Source of the DNA: an uncultured Prevotellaceae bacterium
Lineage (GTDB): Bacteria; Bacteroidota; Bacteroidia; Bacteroidales; Bacteroidaceae
NCBI GenBank assembly: GCA_902775075.1
Contig: CACYKX010000010.1
Location: 19,585-83,584 of the forward strand
Length of the DNA stretch: 64,000 bases
Reading direction: 5' to 3'
The notes under the pieces were generated by a model. It had not been told where the DNA came from. It did not search any database and saw only the letters and a program-made list of their open reading frames with translations. This document shows positions 18,401 through 26,182 of the stretch, in pieces. Every line of letters starts with the position of its first letter. Position 1 is the first letter of the stretch. Both the position numbers and the translations under genes were made by a program.

Positions 18401-18445
18401 ATGGATGGAATGAGACAAGAAGGAGTAGTGTTGTTACCAGAATAA
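15422..18445 (+). CDS. Receiver-like / PEP-synthase-like nucleotide-binding protein
   Basis: A 1007-residue multidomain protein. Residues about 27-155 look like a receiver fold without the phospho-Asp (DLVICMPG where an Asp is expected). Residues about 173-330 look like a second receiver with acidic pair Glu179-Asp180, candidate phospho-Asp249 (VISDARFP), Ser301 and Lys320. Residues about 448-855 resemble the ATP-grasp domain of PEP synthase/pyruvate phosphate dikinase (EGSLGGKGRGL at 452-462, IAIRSSSLLEDS near 546-557, and FYLLQIRPI). The phosphohistidine swivel domain and the PEP/pyruvate barrel are missing; a C-terminal about 150-residue domain with VLIGPGRWGSSDQYLG replaces them. Proteins of this layout are known in Bacteroidetes but, to my knowledge, without a proven reaction. 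It ends 7 nt before the MutS-like gene. Confidence 0.8.
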   Translation: MKNIVPQEWNEFYLKDVSFVNLMMRRIYNVLIVANPYDAFMLEDDGRIEEKIYNEYMELGLRYPPTFTQVSTSEEAAEVLKSTNIDLVICMPGNADNDAFDVARDIKVKFSDIHCVVLTPFSHGITKRMQDEDLSIFDYVFCWLGNTNLILSIIKLLEDKMNLEHDIEEAGVQTILLVEDSIRFYSSILPNLYNYILKQSQNFATEALNPHAATMRMRGRPKVVLARTFEEAMDIYEKYSENILGVISDARFPIHEINPDEQDNKPAPLRDSKVFKDPEAGLKLLRTIRAHNEYIPLIMESSEASNRAKAEQEHFLYVDKNSKKMSVDLRHMMEEHMGFGDFIFRNPQTHEEIMRIHSLKELQDNIFKIPDDSMLYHISRNHMSRWLSARAIFPVSAFLKHVTWHKLQDVNAHRQIIFDAIVQYRHMKNIGVVAVFDRMKFDKYAHFARIGEGSLGGKGRGLAFLDNIIKRHPDFNQFEKTKVQIPKTVVLCTDVFDQFMEDNNLYQIALSDVSDEEILRHFLRAQLPDSLIADFFTFFEATKSPIAIRSSSLLEDSHYQPFAGIYSTYMIPFLEDKYQMLQMLASAIKAVYASVYYKDSKAYMMATSNVIDQEKMAVILQQVVGHQYGDHFYPNVSGVLRSLNYYPIGDEKAEEGVASLALGLGKYIVDGGQTLRVCPYHPSQVLQTSEMDIALKETQTRFYALDMSQFCEDFKVDDGFNILKLKVKEAEKEGSLHYLASTFDPYDQVIRPGLYEGGRKIISFDGILNQGAFPLPEIMQMSMKYGAESMRRPVEIEFACNINEDKTGEFYLLQIRPIVDSKEMLDEDITLIPDSKCILRSHNSLGHGILEDVTDVVYVKYDDNYSAMNNYYVADDIERINRKFLGEGRNYVLIGPGRWGSSDQYLGVPVKWTHISAAKVIVEVALRNYRVDPSQGTHFFQNLTSFGVGYFTIDTNIPEEGGVIRKEILDAMPAIEETEYVRHVRFDKPMRILMDGMRQEGVVLLPE

Positions 18446-18452
18446 AACGAAT

Positions 18453-20231
18453 ATGGAATTAAGAGAATATTATTCATCTCGCGTACAAAAGAATTCTATA
18501 GAGGTACAGAAGAAAAAACGTAAAAGTAGACGTTTCGTTATTTTTGAAATTGTCAGTTTCTTGGCAACTGCAGGTTTTGTAGTTGGATACTTTTCTATAT
18601 CATCATCTTCCTTCTGGTGGGTGGCTGCAATTGCCGCCTTTGTAGTATATGTTCTCGTAAGGAAGGCAGATGTCCAAAATGATGTGTGTATCAAATCTCA
18701 GGAAGCACTTGTGCGTGTCTATCAGAAAGAACTTCAAGCCTTGAATTCTCATTTTGAAGAATTCCGGGATGGCAGTGAATATCAAAATCTACACCATGAG
18801 TTTTCCTTTGATTTAGATATCTTTGGTCCAGATTCCCTCTTCAATAGGATGAATCGTACAGTAACCTCTGGTGGAGGAGACCGATTGGCTCATCTGTTAT
18901 CATCAATAGAATGGAATCGTAATCGTAGAATAGCTATTCATGAACTTTCATGTTATGAAGATTTTCTTGCTTCTTTTAAGTCAAATGGGGAATCTCAGTA
19001 TATAGATACACATGTTGTGACCCAAGCAATTGATGCCATAGAAAAAATAAAGACACCTACATTGTTTCTATCTCCCGTGGTAAAAGTCTTATTCTGTTTG
19101 GATATTATCTTTTTTACGGTATGTATTATCGCCTCATTTTTAGGATGGGTAACTCCTTCTGTACCAGTATGGTGGGGTGTTGCTAATTTCTTCATCATGA
19201 TGGCAATTTGCCGACATCCGATATCGCAGATGAATCAAGTTGTGGCAAAACTCCATCAACAGTTGTCTTCATTGATTCAAATTGTTCGTCTGATAGATAG
19301 AAGCAAGTTCACCTCCTCATATCTCTGTGCTATCCACGAACAACTTATCATGGCAACAGACTCATTCGTAGCGTTAAAACGCATATTAAATAGTCTTGAA
19401 AGTAGAAGTAACATCTTGGGATTGATAATATTCAATATCATGGGTCTTTCCGATTATTTTCTAGTACGTCGTTTCGTCCGTTGGCAGCAAAGTTTTGCAA
19501 ATAAAATGCCTTTATGGGTCGAGGCTATCAGCAATTTGGATGCACTCGTTTCTATGGCAACCTTTGAATATAACCATCCAGAAGCAAAAGAAGCGGAAGT
19601 TATAGAAACTCCACAATTGGTTTTTGAAGCTGAGAATTTGTATCATCCTTTCCTTGGTATTACAGCCAAGAAGAATGATTTTCAGATAAAAGACCGTAAT
19701 TATTATATCATTACAGGTGCTAATATGGCCGGTAAGAGTACGTTTCTTCGCGCCATAGGGGTGAATTATATTCTTGCTATGAATGGCATACCAGTTTTCG
19801 CCGATTCCCTTCGTGTATCATGTTTTAAACTATTTTCCAGCATGCGCACGCAAGACGATCTGAGTCATGGTATCAGTTATTTCAATGCAGAACTGCTACG
19901 GTTACAGCAACTTATAGATTATATATCAGAAGATGAACGTCCTACTCTGTTGATACTCGATGAGATATTGAAGGGTACTAATTCTGCAGATAAATTGAAT
20001 GGCAGTCGCCTGTTTCTAGAATCTATGTCATCGAAGAATGTCAGTGGGGTGATAGCGACTCATGATTTGGAACTTTCCCAAATGGCCGAACAGTGCCCGA
20101 TGCAGTTTCATAATTATTGCTTTGAAATTCAAGTTGGTCAACATGTGACATATGATTATAAGATTACATCTGGTGTGGCCCGTAATCAGAATGCCACTTA
20201 TTTATTGAAGCAATTATTATATAAGTGTTGA
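18453..20231 (+). CDS. Membrane-anchored MutS-family ATPase
   Basis: The 592-residue product has two hydrophobic segments near the start (about 28-48 and 54-70) and two more at about 207-255, then a MutS-type C-terminal ATPase: Walker A GANMAGKST at 422-430, SSMRTQDDLSHGISYF, Walker B LLILDEILKGT and the His of IATHDLE. The mismatch-recognition domains of MutS are absent, so classic mismatch repair is unlikely. It fits the poorly characterised MutS-related membrane proteins of Bacteroidetes. A 7-nt gap to the upstream gene suggests co-transcription and a shared task. Confidence 0.85.
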   Translation: MELREYYSSRVQKNSIEVQKKKRKSRRFVIFEIVSFLATAGFVVGYFSISSSSFWWVAAIAAFVVYVLVRKADVQNDVCIKSQEALVRVYQKELQALNSHFEEFRDGSEYQNLHHEFSFDLDIFGPDSLFNRMNRTVTSGGGDRLAHLLSSIEWNRNRRIAIHELSCYEDFLASFKSNGESQYIDTHVVTQAIDAIEKIKTPTLFLSPVVKVLFCLDIIFFTVCIIASFLGWVTPSVPVWWGVANFFIMMAICRHPISQMNQVVAKLHQQLSSLIQIVRLIDRSKFTSSYLCAIHEQLIMATDSFVALKRILNSLESRSNILGLIIFNIMGLSDYFLVRRFVRWQQSFANKMPLWVEAISNLDALVSMATFEYNHPEAKEAEVIETPQLVFEAENLYHPFLGITAKKNDFQIKDRNYYIITGANMAGKSTFLRAIGVNYILAMNGIPVFADSLRVSCFKLFSSMRTQDDLSHGISYFNAELLRLQQLIDYISEDERPTLLILDEILKGTNSADKLNGSRLFLESMSSKNVSGVIATHDLELSQMAEQCPMQFHNYCFEIQVGQHVTYDYKITSGVARNQNATYLLKQLLYKC

Positions 20232-20309
20232 TAAAACAATTAAAATCTTTTAAATAAAGACATGAAAACATAAATAAAGTGTAAAAATTGCACTTATCTA
20301 CACCTTGTA

Positions 20310-20341
20310 TTTGGTGGATAAAACGATTGTGTGTATTTTTG
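20310..20341 (+). promoter_or_regulatory. Promoter of a candidate small RNA
   Basis: TTTG (20310-20313), 20 nt, then TATTTTTG (20334-20341): a full match to the -33/-7 pattern in a region with no gene following it for 400 nt. Predicted start about 20345-20348. Confidence 0.6.
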
Positions 20342-20345
20342 TACG

Positions 20346-20411
20346 TGTGTTTTTCATAGTATTAGATTTAAGGTTAACAAGATTGGTCTACGGCGGTAGA
20401 CCATTTTTTTT
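20346..20411 (+). ncRNA. Candidate small RNA of about 65 nt
   Basis: The interval lies between a full consensus promoter (20310-20341) and a strong intrinsic terminator (20385-20411). It contains no ATG and no open frame. The single-stranded 5' part, about 20346-20384, would be free to base-pair. It resembles no RNA family I know. It could also be a by-product of the terminator of the upstream operon with a chance promoter; transcript ends would decide. Confidence 0.45.
20385..20411 (+). terminator. Intrinsic terminator
   Basis: GGTCTAC (20385-20391) and GTAGACC (20396-20402) form a perfect 7-bp stem with a GGCG loop, followed by A and eight Ts. It can end both the candidate small RNA and read-through from the MutS-like gene 150 nt upstream. 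Confidence 0.85.
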
Positions 20412-20538
20412 ATAATCCTTAACGCGGAACTGTTAAAAGAAGAATGTTCAATTTCTAGCTTCATCCGGAACATACGGAAAGTATAATTTTCTCGAAAGTA
20501 TAGAAAATACCCCTTCAAAAAGGAAAAATTCAATATGG

Positions 20539-20626
20539 AGTTAACTTCATCGGCTTACGAAGTTAACTGCGTAAGCTTATATGAATAGGAATGTAGACAT
20601 ATGTAGTTAACTAAAAAAGCCTATAT
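20539..20626. repeat. 22-bp repeat array, short copy (4 unit positions)
   Basis: AGTTAACT occurs at 20539, 20561 and 20605, that is at exact multiples of 22 bp; the unit position at 20583 is decayed. Unit tails (e.g. TCATCGGCTTACGA and GCGTAAGCTTATAT) match those of the array at 46273-46404. The array sits in a 520-nt non-coding stretch (20232-20752), where the rest, 20412-20538 and 20627-20720, shows nothing I can name. Confidence 0.8.
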
Positions 20627-20732
20627 TTCCGGTATATTTTGGAGATAAATCAGGCGTGATAAATGTAGTAGTCTGACAATCAGCATGTTATGGTTTTCTT
20701 ATACTTTTGATATTTGTGAATAACAAGTTTCT

Positions 20733-20740
20733 TATTTTTG
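20733..20740 (+). promoter_or_regulatory. Possible -7 element before a small basic gene
   Basis: TATTTTTG fits TAnnTTTG, 12 nt before the ATG at 20753. Candidate TTTG elements upstream are at 16 and 23 nt, not the preferred 19-21. Confidence 0.35.
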
Positions 20741-20752
20741 AATTTGCGAATT

Positions 20753-20953
20753 ATGAGCACATTTCTTCGATTGAAATTTAAGGAAAGAAAAACATTTTTA
20801 ACGTTGCCTGAAATCAACAGGAACCCGCGGAAACAATTAATAAAAGCTCATACAGAATTTGTAATAGAAAGAAAAGGAAGAAAGAGACAAAACGATAGAA
20901 TTGTAAGACGTAGTTTACAAAATCCAAAGAATTATAGCTTCTTTAAAGGATAA
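20753..20953 (+). CDS. Small basic protein of unknown function
   Basis: A 66-residue open frame starting MSTFLRLKFKERKTF and ending NPKNYSFFKG, with about one third Lys plus Arg (RKGRKRQNDRIVRR). No domain recognised; the charge would suit nucleic-acid or ribosome binding. A TTG at 20738 could add five residues. It lies between the repeat array and the fba promoter, and has a possible -7 element. It may be a chance frame. Confidence 0.45.
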   Translation: MSTFLRLKFKERKTFLTLPEINRNPRKQLIKAHTEFVIERKGRKRQNDRIVRRSLQNPKNYSFFKG

Positions 20954-20997
20954 TTAACCATTTTAACTTGATTGCAACATTAAAAAACAATGATATT

Positions 20998-21028
20998 TTT
21001 GTCAACCGAAAATAATATGTTAAATTTG
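20998..21028 (+). promoter_or_regulatory. fba promoter
   Basis: TTTG (20998-21001), 19 nt, TAAATTTG (21021-21028): full consensus. The predicted leader is about 48 nt. Confidence 0.7.
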
Positions 21029-21079
21029 CAATCGGTTTAGTTTAAACAAGACTATTCATTTTTTAAATATAACAAAATT

Positions 21080-22093
21080 ATGGCAGTTAGTTACAAAGAA
21101 TTAGGTCTCGTAAATACACGCGAGATGTTCAAGAGAGCCGTAAACGGTGGTTATGCAATCCCTGCATTCAACTTCAATAACTTGGAGCAGCTTCAGGCTA
21201 TCATTGCAGCTTCTTCAGAGTTGAAGTCACCTGTAATCCTTCAGGTTTCTAAGGGTGCTCGTAATTATGCTAACGCTACACTTCTTCGCTACATGGCAGA
21301 AGGTGCTGTAGAGTATGCTAAGGAACTTGGTTGCAAGGCTCCTGAAATTGTACTTCACCTTGATCATGGAGATAGCTTCGAGCTTTGCAAGAGCTGTGTA
21401 GATATGGGCTTCTCTTCTGTAATGATCGATGGTTCTGCACTTCCTTATGAGGAGAATATCGCATTGACGAAGAAGGTAGTAGAATATGCTCACGCTCACG
21501 ATGTAACTGTAGAGGCTGAGCTTGGTGTCCTCGCTGGTGTTGAGGATGAGGTAGTTGCTGCTGAAAGCCACTACACAAAGCCAGAGGAAGTTATCGACTT
21601 CGCTACTCGTACAGGTTGTGATAGCCTTGCTATCTCTATCGGTACTTCTCACGGTGCTTACAAGTTCACTCCAGAGCAGTGTACTAAGGATCCTAAGACT
21701 GGTAAGCTCGTTCCTCCTCCATTGGCATTTGACGTTCTTGCTGAGATCGAGAAGAAGCTTCCTGGTTTCCCTATCGTTCTTCACGGTTCTTCATCAGTTC
21801 CTCAGGAGTATGTTGAGATTATTAATAAGTTCGGTGGTAAGTTGCCTAACGCTATTGGTATCCCTGAGGATCAGCTCCGTCAGGCTTCTAAGAGCGCTGT
21901 TTGCAAGATCAACATCGACTCTGACTCTCGTTTGGCTTACACAGCTGGTGTTCGTGAGACTTTGGCTCAGCACCCAGACTACTTCGACCCACGTCAGTAT
22001 GGTAAGGTAGCTCGTCAGTACATGACTGATATGTACAAGCACAAGATCGTTGACGTCCTTGGTTCAGACAACAAGCTTGCTAACCTCGACTAA
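21080..22093 (+). CDS. fba: Class II fructose-bisphosphate aldolase
   Basis: Cleaves fructose 1,6-bisphosphate to DHAP and glyceraldehyde 3-phosphate using zinc. The 337-residue product has the zinc-site motif VLHLDHGDSFE (about 91-101), the Glu of ELGVLAGVEDE, the His of SIGTSHGAYKF and of VLHGSSSVP. Codon use is strongly biased (CTT, GGT, CGT), like the ribosomal genes, pointing to high expression. It has its own promoter and a strong terminator. Confidence 0.97.
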   Translation: MAVSYKELGLVNTREMFKRAVNGGYAIPAFNFNNLEQLQAIIAASSELKSPVILQVSKGARNYANATLLRYMAEGAVEYAKELGCKAPEIVLHLDHGDSFELCKSCVDMGFSSVMIDGSALPYEENIALTKKVVEYAHAHDVTVEAELGVLAGVEDEVVAAESHYTKPEEVIDFATRTGCDSLAISIGTSHGAYKFTPEQCTKDPKTGKLVPPPLAFDVLAEIEKKLPGFPIVLHGSSSVPQEYVEIINKFGGKLPNAIGIPEDQLRQASKSAVCKINIDSDSRLAYTAGVRETLAQHPDYFDPRQYGKVARQYMTDMYKHKIVDVLGSDNKLANLD

Positions 22094-22147
22094 TTTTTAA
22101 AAGATTATGTCATGACGTGAAAATTCACGTTGAGGATAAATAAAAAG

Positions 22148-22181
22148 AAAGGCAGAAATGATGTAAGTCGTTTCTGCCTTT
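22148..22181. terminator. Bidirectional terminator between fba and nnr
   Basis: AAGGCAGAAA (22149-22158) pairs with TTTCTGCCTT (22171-22180), with flanking A and T runs on each side, so it can work for fba and for the convergent nnr. A shorter palindrome (ACGTGAA at 22115-22121 with 22124-22130) lies before it. Confidence 0.85.
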
Positions 22182-22203
22182 TATTATTTCTTTAAGGATT
22201 AAC

Positions 22204-23721
22204 TTATTCGTTCATTCTGCGGAAAGCCTGTGGTAGATATGCTATAATATCGCTTGCGATGAGGCTTTCTTTGCCAAGATCTTTTGCGGCTAAGTCTCCG
22301 GCAAGTCCGTGCAGATACATACCAACACGACATGCGTCAGCCTCGTTGTATCCTCGTGCTAACAGTGCTGTGATAATACCTGTGAGTACATCGCCACTTC
22401 CAGCGGTAGCCATTCCACTGTTTCCAGTTGAGTTGAATTCAATATGTCCGTCAGGCATACAGAGTGCAGAGTAATGACCTTTTAGGATGATATATGCCTG
22501 TAAATGCTCGGCCATCTGTTGCGCCCGGTGCAGTCTGTCGTAACACCCATTACTAATAGCTCCAGCAAGTCGGTCAAATTCCTTAGGATGTGGAGTTAGA
22601 ATGATGCCTTTAGGCAACTGTTGTATCCAAGCACGATGATTACCCAATATATTGATAGCGTCAGCATCGATAACTATAGGACATGTAGCTCTACGAATCT
22701 GCGAAATAAGAGTGATAGCTGTATTCTCCTGCATACCAAGTCCTGGACCTATTGCCATGGCGTTATAAGCCTCAGTGTCTACTGTTTCTGAGAAATAAGT
22801 CTCCTCGCGATCAGTCTGTAAAATAGCCTCTGGAACAGAAATCTGCATAATGTCGTAGTTACGGCGTGGAGTATGCGTATATACTTTTCCGGCACCAGCT
22901 CTCAAGCAAGCCTTTGTGCAAAGAATGGCTGCTCCTGCCATTCCGTAACTACCAGCTATGATCAGTGCCGAGCCCATAGAACCCTTATGTACAAAGTCGC
23001 TTCGGCTAAGTATTCTGGAACGTATATCACTCTCTTCAAGAATGCGATACTGGCAATCTGTGGCTGAAATATATGTCGGTGAGAGACGAATGTCGAGGAC
23101 TTTCAATCTTCCGATATATGCTTGGTTATCAGCCAATAACATAGATAGTTTTTTCTGCTGCAGAGTAAGTGTCAAGTCAGCATGAATGATATTCTGATGA
23201 ATATTATATGTGTTGTCTTCACACATCAATCCAGATGGAATGTCAATGCTAACAACCTGTGCAGGACTCTGATTGATATACTTTACCATTGCAGCAAATC
23301 CTCCCGCTAATGGCTTGTTGAGCCCGCTGCCAAAAAGACCATCGATAACTAATGTGTCAGCGGTAAGCTCAGGTGGATCGAAGTTTAAAGTGATTTCAGT
23401 AAATGATTTTACCTTTTTCCCATCGATGAGACGTTGCTTGTTGGCAGCACAATCTTCAGAAAGGTGATTTAGTACATTGAATAAGAAAACACTGACTGAA
23501 TACCCATCCTCAGCCAAAATCCGGCTAATAGCCAAAGCATCTCCACCATTGTTTCCTGGGCCCGCAAACACGACAATAGGTGTGCGGTTAGTCCATTCTT
23601 CTTCTATAGCACGGGTTAGAGCTTTTGCGGCTCTTTCCATCAGATCGATGGAAGAAATCGGCTCGTGTTCTATAGTATATTTGTCAAGCTCGTGAATTTG
23701 AGCACTCGTAAAAATCTTCAT
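22204..23721 (-). CDS. nnr: Bifunctional NAD(P)HX epimerase/dehydratase
   Basis: Repairs damaged hydrated NADH and NADPH: the N-terminal YjeF_N domain (about 1-215) epimerises and the C-terminal ribokinase-like domain (about 225-500) dehydrates using ADP. Motifs include VVFAGPGNNGGDALAISRIL (about 49-68) in the first part, and in the second AIGPGLGMQENT and ATAGSGDVLTGII. 505 residues is the usual fused length. It is divergent from hpt. A reverse TATTTTTG at 23729-23736 could be its -7 element. Confidence 0.95.
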   Translation of the reverse strand: MKIFTSAQIHELDKYTIEHEPISSIDLMERAAKALTRAIEEEWTNRTPIVVFAGPGNNGGDALAISRILAEDGYSVSVFLFNVLNHLSEDCAANKQRLIDGKKVKSFTEITLNFDPPELTADTLVIDGLFGSGLNKPLAGGFAAMVKYINQSPAQVVSIDIPSGLMCEDNTYNIHQNIIHADLTLTLQQKKLSMLLADNQAYIGRLKVLDIRLSPTYISATDCQYRILEESDIRSRILSRSDFVHKGSMGSALIIAGSYGMAGAAILCTKACLRAGAGKVYTHTPRRNYDIMQISVPEAILQTDREETYFSETVDTEAYNAMAIGPGLGMQENTAITLISQIRRATCPIVIDADAINILGNHRAWIQQLPKGIILTPHPKEFDRLAGAISNGCYDRLHRAQQMAEHLQAYIILKGHYSALCMPDGHIEFNSTGNSGMATAGSGDVLTGIITALLARGYNEADACRVGMYLHGLAGDLAAKDLGKESLIASDIIAYLPQAFRRMNE

Positions 23722-23753
23722 ATGAATGCAAAAATACGAAATTTACTTAAATC

Positions 23754-23787
23754 TTTGCCCATCGTTGGTATATTTTTAGTAATTTTG
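23754..23787 (+). promoter_or_regulatory. Likely hpt promoter
   Basis: TTTG (23754-23757), 22 nt, TAATTTTG (23780-23787); the spacing is one longer than the usual 19-21. The leader to the ATG at 23811 is about 20 nt. Confidence 0.5.
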
Positions 23788-23810
23788 CACCAAATATATT
23801 TTATCACATC

Positions 23811-24350
23811 ATGAGCAAAGTTAAAATCAAGGACAAAACCTTTAAGACATTCATTCCGGAGTCTGATATTCAAGAGCGTGTAAAAGCAGTAGCCGAGAAG
23901 ATTAATAAAGACATGGATGGCAAGAACCCATTGCTTCTTGCTGTTCTCAATGGTTCTTTTATCTTTGCAGCTGATTTGATGCGCAATATTACGATTCCTT
24001 GTGAAATCTCATTTGTCAAACTCGCCTCTTATCAAGGTACAACTTCGACAGGTAAGATTAAGGAAGTTATCGGTTTGAACGAAGACCTAGCTGGTCGTAC
24101 AGTAGTTATAGTAGAAGATATCGTTGATACTGGTTTTACAATGAAGCGTATGGTGGAGAGCCTAGGTACTCGTAACCCAGAGTCTATTCATATCTGTACA
24201 TTGTTGCTTAAGCCAGGTAAACTTCAGGTTCCATTGAATATAGAGTATGCAGCGATGGAGATACCTAATGACTTTATCGTAGGTTATGGTCTTGATTATG
24301 ATCAGCAAGGTAGAAATCTTCGCGATATCTATGTACTTGATGAAGATTAA
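23811..24350 (+). CDS. hpt: Hypoxanthine phosphoribosyltransferase
   Basis: Salvages hypoxanthine and guanine with PRPP to IMP and GMP. The 179-residue product has the PRPP loop VVIVEDIVDTGFT (about 97-109), LLAVLNGSFIFAADLM and VGYGLDYDQQGRNL. Length and motifs are standard. It lies 27 nt before adk and is probably co-transcribed, grouping two purine-nucleotide genes. Confidence 0.96.
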   Translation: MSKVKIKDKTFKTFIPESDIQERVKAVAEKINKDMDGKNPLLLAVLNGSFIFAADLMRNITIPCEISFVKLASYQGTTSTGKIKEVIGLNEDLAGRTVVIVEDIVDTGFTMKRMVESLGTRNPESIHICTLLLKPGKLQVPLNIEYAAMEIPNDFIVGYGLDYDQQGRNLRDIYVLDED

Positions 24351-24377
24351 GCAAATTTACACTTATCTAAAATAATA

Positions 24378-24956
24378 ATGAAGAATATTGTAATTTTCGG
24401 TGCTCCAGGTGCTGGTAAAGGTACACAGAGCGACAAGATGATCGAAAAGTATGGTTTCGGCCATATTTCTACAGGAGATGTGCTCCGTAATGAGATTAAG
24501 AATGGTACAGAATTAGGCAAGACTGCTAAAGGTTATATTGACAACGGTCAGTTGATTCCTGATGCATTGATGGTAGACATCCTTGCAAGCGTATATGATA
24601 CATTTGGCAAAGAACATAAGGGTGTAATCTTTGATGGTTTCCCTCGTACTATCCCACAAGCTGAGGCTCTTAAGAAGATGTTAGCAGAGCGTGGACATAA
24701 GGTAGCTGCAATGATCGAACTTGCTGTGCCAGAGGATGAATTGATGACTCGTCTTATCAATCGTGGTAAGGAAAGTGGTCGTAGCGATGATAATGAAGAG
24801 ACTATCAAGAAACGTCTTAACGTTTATCATACACAGACATCACCTTTGATCGACTGGTATGAGAAAGAAGGTATCCATCATCATGTAGAAGGCCTTGGCA
24901 CTGTAGACGATATCTTTGGTCGTATCTGTCAGGTTATTGATGCACTTGCTGATTAA
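24378..24956 (+). CDS. adk: Adenylate kinase (short LID form)
   Basis: Converts AMP plus ATP to two ADP. The 192-residue product has the P-loop GAPGAGKGTQS (about 8-18), the AMP-binding IFDGFPRTIPQAE and a short LID (RGKESGRSDDNEET) without zinc cysteines. Codon bias is moderate to high. It lies between hpt and obgE. Confidence 0.97.
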   Translation: MKNIVIFGAPGAGKGTQSDKMIEKYGFGHISTGDVLRNEIKNGTELGKTAKGYIDNGQLIPDALMVDILASVYDTFGKEHKGVIFDGFPRTIPQAEALKKMLAERGHKVAAMIELAVPEDELMTRLINRGKESGRSDDNEETIKKRLNVYHTQTSPLIDWYEKEGIHHHVEGLGTVDDIFGRICQVIDALAD

Positions 24957-24984
24957 TTTATTTTGAACAATTAAAATTTGATAT

Positions 24985-26169
24985 ATGGCTGTTGAATCCA
25001 ATTTCGTCGATTACGTTAAAATCTACTGCCGCTCGGGTAAGGGTGGCCGAGGCTCTATGCACCTTCGCCACGTGAAGTATCAACCAAACGGTGGTCCTGA
25101 TGGTGGCGATGGCGGTCATGGAGGCAGCATTTATCTTCGCGGCAACCATAATTATTGGACTTTGCTGCATCTGAAATATCAGCGTCACGTGTATGCCGAG
25201 CATGGCGGTAATGGCGGACGCGATAAATGCCATGGTACCAACGGTAAGGATGTTTATATTGATGTGCCGTGTGGTACCGTGGTTTATAATGCCGAAACGG
25301 GTAAGTATGTATGTGATGTGACCTACGATGGGCAGGAGGTACTTCTTCTAAAAGGTGGTCGTGGTGGTTTAGGAAACTTCCAGTTCCGTACTTCTACAAA
25401 CCAGGCTCCGCGATATGCACAACCTGGAGAACCTATGGAAGAAATGACGATCATCCTCGAGTTGAAGTTGTTGGCTGATGTGGGTCTGGTAGGATTCCCT
25501 AACGCGGGTAAATCTACATTGCTATCTTCTGTGTCGAGTGCTCGTCCGAAGATTGCCAATTATCCATTTACTACTTTGGAACCATCGCTCGGCATTGTCG
25601 GTTATCATGATAATAAGTCTTTCGTAATGGCTGATATCCCAGGTATCATCGAAGGTGCCAGTGAGGGTAAAGGTCTTGGACTTAGATTCCTGCGTCATAT
25701 TGAGCGCAACTCTCTGTTGCTTTTTATGGTGCCTGGTGATACCGATGATATAAAGCACGACTATGAGGTGCTGTTGAATGAACTGAAGCAATTTAATCCG
25801 GAAATGCTTGACAAACATCGTGTACTAGCTGTCACGAAGAGTGATTTGTTGGATGACGAGTTGATTGAGATGCTTCAGGAAACTCTCCCGGATGATCTCC
25901 CTGTTGTATTTATTTCTTCTGTGACGGGTAAGGGTATCGATGAACTGAAAGATGTGTTATGGAGAGAGTTGAATAGCGAGAGTAATAAACTTCAGGAAAT
26001 CACATCCGAAGATACCCTCGTACATCGTGATAAAGATATGAATAATTTCCAAGCAGAACTTCATGCAGAAGGTGAAGATGATGATATCGAGTATCTCGAT
26101 GAGGATGATATCGAAGATGCTGACGACTTGGAAGACTTCGAATATGAAGATGTCGATACGGATAAGTAA
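24985..26169 (+). CDS. obgE: GTPase Obg with a long acidic tail
   Basis: A late 50S-assembly GTPase also tied to the stringent response. Residues 1-160 are the glycine-rich Obg fold ([18 protein letters not shown]), then the G domain with [11 protein letters not shown] (about 170-180) and [16 protein letters not shown]. The last about 60 residues are almost only Asp/Glu ([16 protein letters not shown]), a long acidic tail. At 394 residues it is slightly longer than usual. It is 28 nt after adk. Confidence 0.97.
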   Translation: MAVESNFVDYVKIYCRSGKGGRGSMHLRHVKYQPNGGPDGGDGGHGGSIYLRGNHNYWTLLHLKYQRHVYAEHGGNGGRDKCHGTNGKDVYIDVPCGTVVYNAETGKYVCDVTYDGQEVLLLKGGRGGLGNFQFRTSTNQAPRYAQPGEPMEEMTIILELKLLADVGLVGFPNAGKSTLLSSVSSARPKIANYPFTTLEPSLGIVGYHDNKSFVMADIPGIIEGASEGKGLGLRFLRHIERNSLLLFMVPGDTDDIKHDYEVLLNELKQFNPEMLDKHRVLAVTKSDLLDDELIEMLQETLPDDLPVVFISSVTGKGIDELKDVLWRELNSESNKLQEITSEDTLVHRDKDMNNFQAELHAEGEDDDIEYLDEDDIEDADDLEDFEYEDVDTDK

Positions 26170-26182
26170 TCGACATGGCTTT

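Noticed and set aside
20412..20538. Hidden gene or second RNA in the non-coding stretch
   Set aside because: No open frame of useful length, no consensus promoter and no terminator were found in this part.
21227..21784. Reverse-strand frames within fba
   Set aside because: Long reverse frames arise from the strong codon bias of fba; no homology-like pattern and no promoter.
26063..26182. Longer N-terminus of PgeF
   Set aside because: It would overlap the acidic tail of obgE in another frame and gives a Met/Ser/Lys-rich low-complexity segment; the family start is at 26183.
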